A DNA stretch of 64,000 nt from positions 62,001-126,000 of the forward strand of contig OENT01000146.1 in assembly GCA_900239685.1 (NCBI GenBank), read 5' to 3'. Every line of letters starts with the position of its first letter. The first letter of the stretch is position 1. This DNA comes from Rotaria macrura (lineage: Eukaryota; Rotifera; Eurotatoria; Philodinida; Philodinidae). Under the pieces are notes generated by a model that was given only the letters and a program-made list of their open reading frames with translations, was not told where the DNA came from and made no database searches. The position numbers and the translations under genes are program-made. This document shows, in pieces, positions 12,844 to 25,152 of the stretch.

Positions 12844-15800
12844 CTAAATTCGTAGTCCACGTGAAACGTATGACTTTATCGGTCTAGAAACGTAAAAGAA
12901 AACACTGTACAATCAATGATAAACGCAAATGTTACTCTTGTCTACTTTCACTACTCGTTCATCTGATCTGGACACGTACGATGATGGTGATCGCACTGTC
13001 ACTGTTCTTCTTCTTTTCTCTATTCTTTAGTTGTTCTATTATTTGTGTTGTTTTAATTCCTGTCTAGCCATCAAACGCTATGTAATCGTAAATGTGAATG
13101 TATGAAACTACTACCGTCAGAAGGAGGAATAAAATTCTATGAGATAGGATTGAATAAAATTCGAAACATTATTTCATTCACATAACTACTTACAAAAAAT
13201 ATATTTTCTTAATACATTTCATACAATAAGAGATGCTTTCTTGTTGAAAGATTCCAATCTACTGAAATAAATACTAGTCATGTCTTTAAAAGTAGGTGAT
13301 GGCAACTTTTCGATGAAATATTTACCCATGTATTCGTAAATATTAGGAAATAGAATCTCTGATTAATTTATGCCTATGAAAATGCACGTAAACTCGACAC
13401 GACAACAACAGTCATTATTATTACTATGATGATGATCATTGTTGTTGTTATTATTATTATTATTATTATTATCATTATCAATAAACGGGAACCCCTTCTG
13501 CACTGGTTTTCTATTTATTTTTGAATCAGTTTCTCTCCTTTGCCCCTCTCCTCTTCATTTTTTTTCTTCTATTTTCAAAGACACATACAAGGGATATACT
13601 GTTGGCTAGGGAAAGAATATGAAGGCAACCTTGAACTACATGTCAAAGAGCTGCCCGCATGTTTGCGATAAAACGCGAGACACTAGTGTAGTAGTGATGA
13701 TGTTGTTGTTGTTTTTGTGCGTCATCACAGACATGCACGCGGTGGCGCAGAGTAGTCGACTTTGAGAAGGCAACAAAACGAACGAGCAAAAGCCCATTCA
13801 TATTCTTATTCTATGCTTGTTTTGTCTTGCCAGGACAAGAAATAAAAACAAAAAAGAGAAACTACCATGTCTCACTAGGTCGACGATAAGAAAAGAAAAA
13901 AGAAAGAAAAGGAATGAAAAGAATAAGTTTTTAAAAGCATAAGGTAAAACTCAACTGCCTATGGTCTGATTCTTAACCTCAGCATAATTAGTCTTGTGAC
14001 GGGTGATGTTTTGATGTTTTCGTGCTACTCAAATCAGTACTCGTTCCTATACATTCTTTCTTTCTTTCTTTTCTTTTCCTTCTCCTATCTTCGTTTAATC
14101 AAAAACAAAAACACAAAGAAAAATATAATCTAATGTTATTTGGAAGAAAAATTTCAGGAAACATCAATGAATCATTAGTAGAACGGTGCACATAGTTCGT
14201 ATTCGGACAAAACAAGTCAAAGAAAACAAGGCATTTACGGTCTCTTGACGAACCTCGATACGATCAAAATTTGATGTTAACGGAAATTGAACTCTTCTTA
14301 TGTCGGATAATAGGTTTAAAAGGTAAAGAGGAAAAAAATCGATTCATACGTGGTGGAGGTCAAGGCTCAACGATGAATATATGTATATGTTCGCTTCTTC
14401 AAATTTATTGAATTTCATCATTTAACTACACGTACTTTGCTCTTTCGTTCTACGATCAATCGAATATCATCGATTACGACAGGCGCGAGGCGAGGGACAC
14501 GACACGCATGAAACTAAGATAGTATAGCAAAAAAAATTTGCTCATCTTTGCCTCGCTCTCAATCATTCAATGTCATTTTATGTGCATTACCTGACTGAGT
14601 GCTTGCTGCGGACCAGTATCTTACCTAATACACATATACATACGGTCAGTACATTCAGTCAAGGAAGACTCATGTAGAAGAAGGTAGAATGTAAGAGAAA
14701 AAACGAGGAAAAAAGCACATTACGCAATTCTTCATCAACGCATGACAATGACGGCGCCGCATATATGATGTAAGTTACTACCATCATCACTATCAACATT
14801 GAAATAAGGGTGAACTCGAGGCTGACCTGTCGTCGGCGTCGACCCCACACAACAATCATAGCACCTGTAATATAGATGCCATACTTTCGAGCAAGAAGTA
14901 GTGGATGAAAAGCAAATGTGGTCTGTATATATATATATATAATGTGCACATATAGTCGGCAGGAAAAAAAAAATACCAAGGTGAATGAATGCTTCAAATA
15001 GAACTGACCCAGACAACAGCGCCAGACATATACACTCAGCAGCAATAGATGTATTCAATAAAACAGTAATTATGACTTGTTCTATAGTGTTCAATCGGTC
15101 GAATTGACTAGCTAGCCAGTCGTCATTCGCCTGTTCGCTCTCTTTCTTTCCTCTCGCCTCGTCTTGCTGGAAGACAACTAGACTATTACGGCACATGCAC
15201 ATACAACAATGTCTAGTCTCTGGATATATTGTTGAACAGACAAACGGAAAGACAAGCTGACCGACATAAAAATAGAAAATGCTATTGATTAGTAAATATA
15301 CTTATTGTATTTTCCTATTCTTGTCTGTCTATTTTCTATATTGCTTTTCTATTAAAAACAGAAACCATTATTGACCACAATAGAAACATGTATATATATA
15401 TATATATATAGACATATAGTGGTAAAGATCGATGAATTCATGGAAAATCTACTATGTCGATAGTCAATTACACTTTCCTATTAAAATCGTTTGTTACTAA
15501 GAATGGCTATGAAAAGACTTTGTGGATGATTACTATTGCTCTATCTCAAGCAGTGTTTTCGATGATAATTTTGATATTTCTACTGTAGCCTCAATGATAA
15601 GAAAGATCAAATTGTGATGAAGAACCATTGTCAACATCAACGTAAAACAAGGTATTAAGATTGACATGTAAAAAATATTCTTTACAAGGGAATCGTTAGT
15701 AGCTCACCTATATTTAATGGATTGACGACAGTGAATTTACCGTCAAATAATATTGCGTACAAAGATTTGAAGAAAACTAAGAGTTTTTGCTATTTACTAT

Positions 15801-18800
15801 GAGAGAATGAAGAAAGACATGCGTCAGATCAAAATACTATGCAGAGTGTGATTGCGTAGTCGTTGTCGTCTGTTGATTGACCATCAAATAACAACCGAAC
15901 GTTTTCTCGCTCTCTCTTTTCTTTTCTCCAGATAATGTTCTCTCATATTCTTTTTTTCTTGCGTGCTTGTCGTTGAACATAAAACTGTACATGAGATGAG
16001 AAGAAGAAGAAGAAGAAGAACGAGAAAGCGGTCGTCATCGTTCAAGGCCAGCTAATGGACTCTGTCCGCATACATATATGCATACTTAGGGTAGGAAAGA
16101 AATTGATGACGTATGAAAAAAAAATGTCGGTTGCCGCATTCTCGTTCTTCTTTGTGCTTTCAGTGAGTGTTGAGTGAGAGACGTAATCTTATTCAAGCAT
16201 ATAACGCGAAACCACTTGACCAACCGAATGCTCTAGTTCATTCTCTTGTTTGCTCGCCTTTCACTTAGGCCAGACAGACAGACCGGTCGACCGACCGACC
16301 GACCGACCGACAGACAGACAGACACACATAATCGCTAATTCAATTTGCTGCCGACGCGGTCAGAGAGACGCGTCATCATTGTCGTCTTCGATGCTCGTTC
16401 TTTTTCACACGTACTCATAGCCTATGGACATTGAACATCTGGTATAGCACGTAGTGCATCATCTTCAAACATTTTCTAGGAAAATAATTTTTCTTTCTGA
16501 CTATTATATGTGACCGGACCTTGCCCCTTGTTTATCAGTCTGTCTGAATCAAACATATATTGACAGTAATCAACATTCGTTATCATGGTCTCTTCAACAT
16601 ATATACTGTTGTTATGAATGGGATGATTTGTTCGTACAATGACGTTGACGTGCCCCGTAATGTAACCTTTTATCATGACAGACAGAGATTACGTTTATTG
16701 TCCGGTTAAATGTTATCGCACACGACCGACGTTTGTACGATTTCTGACACATTTAGTTTCTTTCTCTTAAGTCTTTCATCATCAAACAAAAAGCAATAGT
16801 AAGCAGACAGAGAGACAATTACAAAAACATAGAAAAAAAAAAGTATGTAATGCATTGATTAATCAGTTGTATTGTACATATCTACACACAATAAGACATC
16901 CAAGTGTCTGGATTACGCGATGATGATGATAATAACGAGATAGTCTAATGCAATAGATCTCGTTAGTTTATGTCTATGTGTCTGCTTAATCATCATATGA
17001 TAAGAATACATTTTGAACAAATGAATGATGAGAAATGAAAGAAAAATATCAAGATAAATACTCCTACACACTACCTGTTTGTTGAGAAGAAAAGACCTTT
17101 TTGTTCACTACTACTAATATTATTATCATTATCATTCAGTAAGACAACGAATATGATATGGTTTTGTATCGATGTGTTTGCCTTGCATATAATAATTGTT
17201 ATTTATTCGATTACAATTATGAGAGTGTCACGGATGACGAAGGACATGATTGCTTTAAAAACAAAGTTCTTACTTGAATCACACATGTCATATCCAAGAT
17301 ATTTCTTTTATTTTTACTAGCGACAACTAACTGACTTTTATTATACTATAAATTAATTTCATTTCTACTTAAATACCTCAATCTCGGATAAAATCATAAG
17401 GATAATCACACAGAATATTTTAGTTCGACATTTTTTTTTTCTTATAAAATTGATTTTTTACATGAAACAGTAATCTATATGTATCATTGTTAAATCTTGT
17501 TTTATTTAAATTATATCGATTTTCAAAAACTAAGTGATTTTCAGACTTTGTACATATAACATTATCAAATTATATCGAGTTACTAGATTTTGATAATGAT
17601 CATCGAACTGATGAATAGTTTTCCCAGCATGGTTCTAATATATGTTGATGCATTCAAAAATATTCCGAATGGTCACCGATTATGTTAAATATCTCCATGA
17701 AAACTAAACTGATTTTTTTCCCTTGTTGTTTCTATTCAACTTGTTAATCAAGATCAAGACTATCATTTCACCCACCATTCCCCTTGCTTTTGCCAATTTT
17801 ACGTTGAACAATTGAATATAATATAACAGATTCATAAGATTTTCTTATGAAAATTCAAAAAAAAAAACGATTCTACTTATCAATTATTAGATTTGCAATT
17901 CATAAAAACTTTCTATTATGTATTCGTCAATCAGTCTGTTTGATTAGGCATTATTTTTCTTATCTCAACAAAGAATTATGTATATCATTCAGCAGTATAA
18001 CCGATCAACGAAGAAAAACACTTTTACTGTTATATTAGGTGAAAATAAGTAATCAGCATATTTGATTCTTAGTTGTAAACTATCCATAGTATTACATGCA
18101 TGATCTTGTTAATTGAACATTCATAGATAATTTAGTATTGTATCAATGTCTCATGATCTATATTTACACATATAGAATCCAAACAATGGAGTCAAAGAAC
18201 AGATGTGTTAAAATATGCTATGGTGTAGACAGACGTTATTTTCTTTCTCAATTGACCGAGCATCATCGGCAACTAATGTTCATCGATACAATATCAATCT
18301 CTTTTGCTTTCTCAATTTATCGACGATAGACGCATCGGCAAACAAAATCAAAATGTTACAATTTTGAATCAACAATAAGAATCATGACTACTTTGATCTA
18401 GAATTACTTTTACGAGTTTTATATAAATATGTTGAGCTATTATTGTTCATTGTGAAAGGAACGTATTACCGATGAAAACTATCGTGTCAATGCAATTTTT
18501 AACATTGCATCGTCGAAATCATTAGAATAGTAATTTGAATTTGATCAACTATAGCTAGATCAATTGCATATTATTGCTTTTGTTCACAATGAAACAGATT
18601 GAATGATGGATGTTTGTCGAAAGTGATGACGATTTGAATTAATAGCGAATATATCTATTTCTATTGTTTACTAATTGAGGCACGTTATATTCTTGATTTT
18701 TACAATCGCTTCGACGCTAAGTTCAATTGAGAATAGTAAAAAAAAATAGGTCGATCATTTTGATTGACGTTTTGAAAATTGATATAATTTATTTGATATG

Positions 18801-19007
18801 AATAAGTCGACAGTAGATTGTGAATATTGGACACTTACAAAGAATCATACTATTCAAAGATCGTAAAATATTCTAAACATGCTAGTCTAAATAGAAGTTT
18901 TTTATGAGTCCATTAAACGGTAAGAAATCGATATTAACGAATTTGGAATTCTATTACAAGAAGACGGTCAAACTTTTAGAAGTCAACAAATCTCAATGAG
19001 ATTTCGC
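12844..19007. other. Long stretch without supported gene; microsatellites
   Basis: It may be 5' intron or promoter of the receptor gene. I searched by eye on the minus strand for the nuclear receptor zinc-finger pattern and found none. Simple repeats are TTA units at 13439-13472, TA at about 14925-14941 and 15392-15410, AGA at 16000-16020, and CAGA/CGAC at 16271-16326. Overlapping minus-strand open frames at 14659-15202 lack a codon or domain pattern that would support a gene. Confidence 0.45.
16271..16326. repeat. Compound tetranucleotide repeat (CAGA)n-(CGAC)n-(CAGA)n
   Basis: Tandem CAGA units flank a core of tandem CGAC units, with one CCGGTCGA break near the left end of the core. The GC-rich core stands out against the AT-rich surroundings. 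Confidence 0.9.
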
Positions 19008-20385
19008 AGGTGTCGGAAATGCAAAATTGGAGTGAATTTTTTTTCTCGTTCATATGTAAATCCTTTCACAGAGCTTTGAAAAGTTGATCGCGAATGTATA
19101 CTTTTTATTTCGATTCGACCACTGTTTGGCTGCAGAAAACCTTACAAATCTAGAAGGACTAAGAAAATGCTATTTTTGCCTTGAACATTTTTATTGTTAT
19201 AGAAATTATCAAATTTCAATGTCAGTTCTGAATCAGCATGAAAAACTGAATAGAAAAATGTTATTCGATTACGTATAGAACTAATAAGGCTAAAAAACTT
19301 CTATGAAATATAAATAGGCCCAACAGGCAAAAAGTATGTATGAGTGGGGATTCTTGCACACGTATCTAGTTTTTTTGTGACAGATGATGGAATCAATTGC
19401 CTTATATTATTTGGCTCGTCAGATCATGCGCTACAAGATTTGTTATTTTGTTTTTTTTTAAAGTCGTTTTTTACTGTTGAGAAAATTGATTTTCTTTTCT
19501 GTTCGACGGTAACATGATTTGAAAGGAAGAAAAACCTGTTTGAATGTAGCGGTTTTAGTATCGCAATGCTGTCAAAAAGCAAAATAGATAACATATTCAG
19601 ATTCAGAGTGAAAAACTATATCAAACCATATAGGTTCGATGAATCTTTTTTTCCTACGAAAAAGTCACCCTGGGGAAGGGCTAGGGGAGAAATTTTCAAA
19701 AAATGCACCTGAGGGGAACTACAAGTCGATTCGTCTTCTGACATAATTTTTGCTGAAATGTATGTGGTTCAATTTAGTTTTTGTAGCTGGTTCCGAATTT
19801 GATATTGGTTTTGCCTTTAAACTGAACCATGATAATAAAAAGTGCTAAATACCAACTTGTTTTTCTTCCTTTCAAATCATGTTACCGTCGAACAGAAAAG
19901 AAAATCAATTTTCTGAACAAAAAAAAAACCGATTTAAAAAAGCATAATAATAACTCTTATAGCGCATGATCTGACGAGCCAAATAATATAAGGCAATTGA
20001 TTCCATCATCTGTCACAAAAAAACTAGATACGTGTGCAAGAATCCCCACTCATACATACTTTTTGCCTGTTGGACCTATTTATATTTCATAGAAGTTTTT
20101 TAGCCTTATTAGTTCTATACGTAATCGAATAACATTTTTCTATTCAGTTTTTCATGCTGATTCAGAACTGAAATTGAAATTTGATAATTTCTATAACAAT
20201 AAAAATATTCAAGGCAAAAATAGCATTTTCTTAGTCCTTCCAGATTTGTAAGGTTTTCTGCAGCCAAACAGTGGTCGAATCGAAATAAAAAGTATACATT
20301 CGAGATCAGCTTTTCAAAGCTCTATTAAAGGATTTACATATGAACGAGAAAAAAAATTCACGCCAATTTTGCATTTCAGGCACCT
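19008..20385. mobile_element. Foldback element: ~530-bp inverted arms around a ~320-bp loop
   Basis: The left arm (about 19008-19535) and right arm (about 19858-20385) are near-perfect reverse complements. Markers pair up: ACACGTATCTAGTTTTTTTG near 19360 with CAAAAAAACTAGATACGTGT near 20015, and GTAACATGATTTGAAAGGAA near 19509 with its complement near 19866. The outer ends read AGGTGTCGGAAATGC on the left and, complemented, AGGTGCCTGAAATGC on the right. The loop has no arm homology and contains GGGGAAGGGCTAGGGG-like sequence. No transposase frame is present; the 64-codon frame at 19084-19278 lies inside an arm. This is best read as a non-autonomous foldback or long-TIR DNA transposon. An inverted duplication by another mechanism is less likely but possible. 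Target-site duplication not resolved. Confidence 0.8.
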
Positions 20386-22766
20386 TACAAAGTTTTGGAG
20401 ATTATTTTTTTTAAAATTTTTAATATAAGTTCAAAGCAAACGTTGCTGCCATCTTAAGTTAATGATTTTAGTGCATATTCATTTGATACGTTAACATACA
20501 TGAGAGATCCGACTTCTGTGAAATGTCATTTTCGTCTGTTGGCGCCTCATTCAAGTGTTAGAATATGTAAAATTATAAACTTGTTCGATTCTTTCACATT
20601 TTTAATACTATGAATGAATCACAAAAGGAAGAAACATTTTGTTATTACACTCAACAATGAAGACTTGAAACTGCACTTGTGAATCGGTTTTGATTGGACG
20701 AAAAAAATATGTATGAATTGTTTTTCATCAGTAGAGAGCGAAAGAAAAATAATTAAAAATTCAAGTTTGAAAAGCATTCTTTGTTTGAAAGAAAAGACAT
20801 AAGAGTATATTCGTTTGATGCACTGTTAGGAAGTATTCAACTTTTACTTCTGATAAATTTTCAAGAATTTTTTCATTATTTTTAGATACTTCTAACGAAT
20901 GGATAGGACTGAAAATTAGTCCTAGTTATTCAATGTTTTTCTTAGACTTTATTCTATATAAAAGATAGAATCGATCTAAATCAAAACATTTTTTCTTTCT
21001 TTCTTATTGTCGTAAGTGAAGGACGTATAAATAAACACTTGAAAGCTCTTAAACACTTCTCATCTGTATCATAGTCATGAAGTTGATGTATTGAATAATA
21101 AGATTGTGCGTGTAGAGATGCATGAAAAACAAACTAAAATCCATGGAATATTATGTAATATCTTTCAATAGAAGTCAATTAATGGAATTCATCGATTGAA
21201 TATCCAAATTTAAGAATTCGTCAAATTCTAGATCATCACATGGTTTACATTCAAGAATGAGATCAATATAGAAAAACATTCATTAGGCATTGAATATTTT
21301 GTTTTCATAACTGTCCAAATAATTCCAAGTAAAACAATGTACTTTTACGATTGTTGATCACATGATATTTTACTTTTCGATACACACAATCGTATGACTA
21401 ATACAAAAAATTGTGAGTAAAATGGATCTAATCGTGACTTATTGTCAATAATTCGTCGTCACTATTTTTTGTTGATAAAATTATTTTACTTGTTTCTAAA
21501 ACTTCCTTCGTTGTATATTCACATATGAATATCATGATTTGATTTCAAAAATGAACGCAAACAATATTCATTTAAACCGCAAAGTAGTTGTCTATGTTTG
21601 TAAAAATCTTGTCCGATAGCAAAATGTTCACATATAAGAAAAGTTATACAATTTTTTATGAAAATAAAATCTCATAGTATTTGCTACGGAATGAATTCTC
21701 AAGTAATCAAAGATCATTTACGCTTTTGTGCATCGTTCATGACATGAATAAAACAATCGTAATAAGAAGTAATAATCATATTTTTATTTATCAGTTGATT
21801 ATGATGAAAGCTAAACATTGTCAATAGTATTAGTCATATCGATTGGATCTTTTCTTTTTTTTATCAAGACAAAAACTAAATAGAAAGTCATTTCTTTTCG
21901 TACTGGATTAGGTTACAATAAACCAAGAACAATTGGTTTTAGTGAATCAATCCTACAATACGAACCAAATAAGTAGATGTACGAACAAAAGTTTTTTTTT
22001 GGAAAACTTAAATTCGGCAAAGAAATATAATCTCATATAAGAGATTGTATATCCAATACATATCACTCAATAGACAAAAAGACTTTATTCGAAATACGAA
22101 ATATGTATTAATATGATGTTGCACACTCTATTTAATTAGAACTATAATGTATTAGTGAGACGTTCTTGATTTTCTATATTCGATTCGACTATATCCGATT
22201 GATTATGTTGATATTTCGAACCAAGATTAGAGACGAAACATGTCTCTTTAATGATAAAAGAATGTGTTGTGATAATAATGATGATTATCTAGTGCATGTG
22301 TTTGTCTCAGTGTGTGTGTGTCATCACCACGTAGGCTTACAGTCAGCGAACAGTAAAATATAACGAAGAAACGTGTTGACTGATCATAGCAAATCAAATA
22401 GTTTCATTTCCGACTTTATATTTTCTCATTGTTATCAGGTTTTCTTTTTGTTTCTATACAAAATTTGATATGAATCATACTGCGATGTATACAGCGCAGC
22501 TACTTGTCAGTATTCTTTCTTTTGTACTACTTATCGTTGTATCAGTGTTTTTTTTTCCTGCATTACATGGTTCGATAATCATAGGCTTTCGAACACCCAT
22601 CGTATATTAGAAAAATAAATAAGTCTGAATCAAGAAATATTGACGTCGCCGAGTCACATGTTATCCGTGAAAGCGAATCGCGTATTTTTATTCTTATTAT
22701 ATTTTTCGGTCTGTTTCATAAGTAAAATATTCGTTTTTCTTCTCTATAGGAAAAACATATAAAAGC
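20386..22766. other. Intergenic, nothing recognised
   Basis: AT-rich sequence with no supported exon until the acceptor TCTCTATAG at 22749. It may include the promoter or a 5' untranslated exon of the next gene. Confidence 0.5.
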
Positions 22767-24550
22767 ATGGAACACATACGATGGTTTGAAACATTAATTG
22801 AATTTCGAAAAGTAGTCGAAAATCCTACAATACAAAAACCAACACTTGGTAAACTCTAATTGCGTTTATTGATAATACAATTTTTGTTTACTTTTAGTAC
22901 AATTCGGTAATCAAGACATTGTTGTTGGAGCTAAAATAAATGGACAATATATTTTGGCATCACCATGTAAAGTATCTAATGATCGATTTATTCCTATCGA
23001 ACACGAAATCATTTTGTCAAGCAAACATAGAGGTTTGTTTTTCTTACACAAAAATTACCGTGTAATCAAAAAGTATGAATAATATTATTTGTTTTTCTAT
23101 ATCAGGTTTATGGAGAGTAATATCGAAAGGAACATCAAGACAAGAAGGTCATATTCGGCGTTTATCTACAAAAGATATCGAAGAAATTCATGAACAAGAC
23201 ATAAGTAAAGAACGCTCAGAACCTCGTAGATATATTTGTACAAAAGCTGTCGACGCATTTGAAGTTCTTCTTCATAGTGATGGTAAAAGCTGATTTTCTT
23301 TTGTTGTTGTGTGTTACTTATTCTTTTCTTTGTTTTTTTTTGTTTTTATAATTTCCTAAAGATCCAACTGTTCTCGATGGACAACGATTTGATAGAAAAC
23401 GAAAACGTATCGAAGAAAATGTTGAATTTGAAATAGTAGAAATTGGTGAAGTTGAATATACACCAACGGAAGGCGAACGAACATCACAAGATTATATTGA
23501 GCAGCCAAAGCCTAAAACAAAGGGTATTATACCATTTCTCAAAGCAATAGGTGATGGAAAAGAACTAATAGTTCGTAATCGTGTTTTGCGTTCATTATAT
23601 TGCACAACTAAAAATGAACCTGTTGAACGTTATTTTCTTCTCGAAGTAAATGAAATACCATGCGATATACGTCCCATTGCTTCGGAAGGATCAACAGAAT
23701 TACGATATCTTCATCGTACTCAAAATCTATTCGATTATATCTCGAATCATGATAGTAATCCCTATCTTTATGTAAAATTATTACGAGGTAAAAATGAATA
23801 TTTAACTAGTATTGATAAAAAGATATAACGGAAAAAATTGCTTTAGGTAATTTGCCATTGAAAGCAATAGACTATGGTGGTTACATGATATTCAGAAGAG
23901 CCATATTTGGAGATAAATTTCCGATATGTCGTATTAAAGACCTTGAAGTATCTCTTGCTAATGCAGATCTTCCTATTAAAGTTAGACTACCGATGGATGA
24001 ACATGTATGGCATACACTACCAGGTGCTCGTGCAGCTGAACTTCGTTGTATGCAACTTTCGCTTGCCTTATTGTCTCGACATGAGTCGGAAATCTTTGTT
24101 AGTGTTGAACTAGATAAAAATGAACTCGATGATTCAAAGCCAATGGATAATCAACAATCACAACAAGTAGTTAAGTTTGTCAAATTCAATAATAGCGTTG
24201 AAGAATACACTGATGAATCTGACATGGCTTTGATTAATGCAGCAAGAAAATTAAAAAATCGCAGTAATGTTCAGCTTGATCAATTAACACAAAAAATAAG
24301 TTCTCCAAATCAAGAAGCTATAAATCCAAATCGGCAAACAAGAAAAAAAGCCGTTACTCATGTGCCTTCCGATAGCATTTATCGTAGTCATCACAGATCT
24401 TCACAACAACATGATATTGAACTTGAAAAACAACATTCAATAGCACGTGAAAGATCTCATCAAATTCAACGAACAATGGCTAATACCAAGCAAACAGCTT
24501 CACCAGTAGTATATCAATCTATTGCGAGCAATCAGAAATATAGAAAATAG
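22767..24550 (+). CDS. Unrecognised protein, 507 aa, five exons
   Basis: Exons 22767-22848, 22898-23032, 23106-23282, 23362-23787 and 23847-24550 join exactly in frame to TAG. All four introns are 49-79 bp with good GT-AG borders. The ATG chosen lies 18 bases into an exon that begins at 22750 and is open upstream, so a longer N terminus is possible. The protein begins MEHIRWFETLIEFRKVVENP. Residues 30-90 (VQFGNQDIVVGAKINGQYIL, EHEIILSSKHRGLWRVISKG) look beta-rich. A second half with KGIIPFLKAIGDGKELIVRN and GNLPLKAIDYGGYMIFRRAI may be a related beta module. The last 130 residues are polar, Gln/Asn-rich and basic, likely disordered. The paired beta modules vaguely recall CABIT domains (THEMIS/GAREM), but I do not assign it. 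No signal peptide or membrane segment is seen. AATAAA follows at 24691. Confidence 0.75.
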
Positions 24551-24690
24551 TCTGAGTGGTAACGAAATTAAACGGACGATAGAATCACAAATTTTTTAAA
24601 GAATTTTTCTTTTCATTGTTTTTGTAAAACTACATTTTGCTGATCAAATATTTCTATTCACGTCGATATGTACAATCGAACTTGTTGCAA

Positions 24691-24696
24691 AATAAA
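24691..24696 (+). terminator. Polyadenylation signal of the 22.8-24.6 kb gene
   Basis: AATAAA lies 140 bases after the TAG stop, at a usual distance for a short 3' untranslated region. Confidence 0.55.
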
Positions 24697-25152
24697 AACC
24701 AAACTTTTAAGTGAAAAAATATGAAAAAGTTGCATTTGTGTAAACATTATTCTGTGCTAGTTTCCTTGACATACACCTTGCATTTTGAAACAAGTAAAGA
24801 GAAGAAGCATGAGTGAAAATTTTGAAAGCAAAAAATTTCAACATGTATGATTAAAATGATGACAGGAAAATAATAGTTTTTTGCCTTTTCGTTCTTACAT
24901 GATGAGTTCTGATTCGAATACAAGTTTAACAATTTCTCAATGGCCGAAATCAATAATGTAAATTTTATTTGTGAAGTAGAGGAAAAAGAAGATACATACA
25001 TACTCGTTTTATTTCATCGTTTCATATTTTACTTTCTCTTTCCGTTCGCAACAACATAGATCAGCTGTTAGAAGAAGAAGTAACTGAGTTAAACATCGTT
25101 ACTATTTCCAATTGAGCTGATTTAAAATTTCAATATGCTGCGTGCTGTTGTT

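Noticed and set aside
14659..15202. Two overlapping minus-strand open frames of 128 and 155 codons
   Set aside because: They overlap in different frames, include TA-repeat-encoded residues, show no domain pattern, and are not bounded by convincing splice sites.
16271..16326. Possible CRISPR-like or regulatory array
   Set aside because: It is a simple tetranucleotide microsatellite without spacers.
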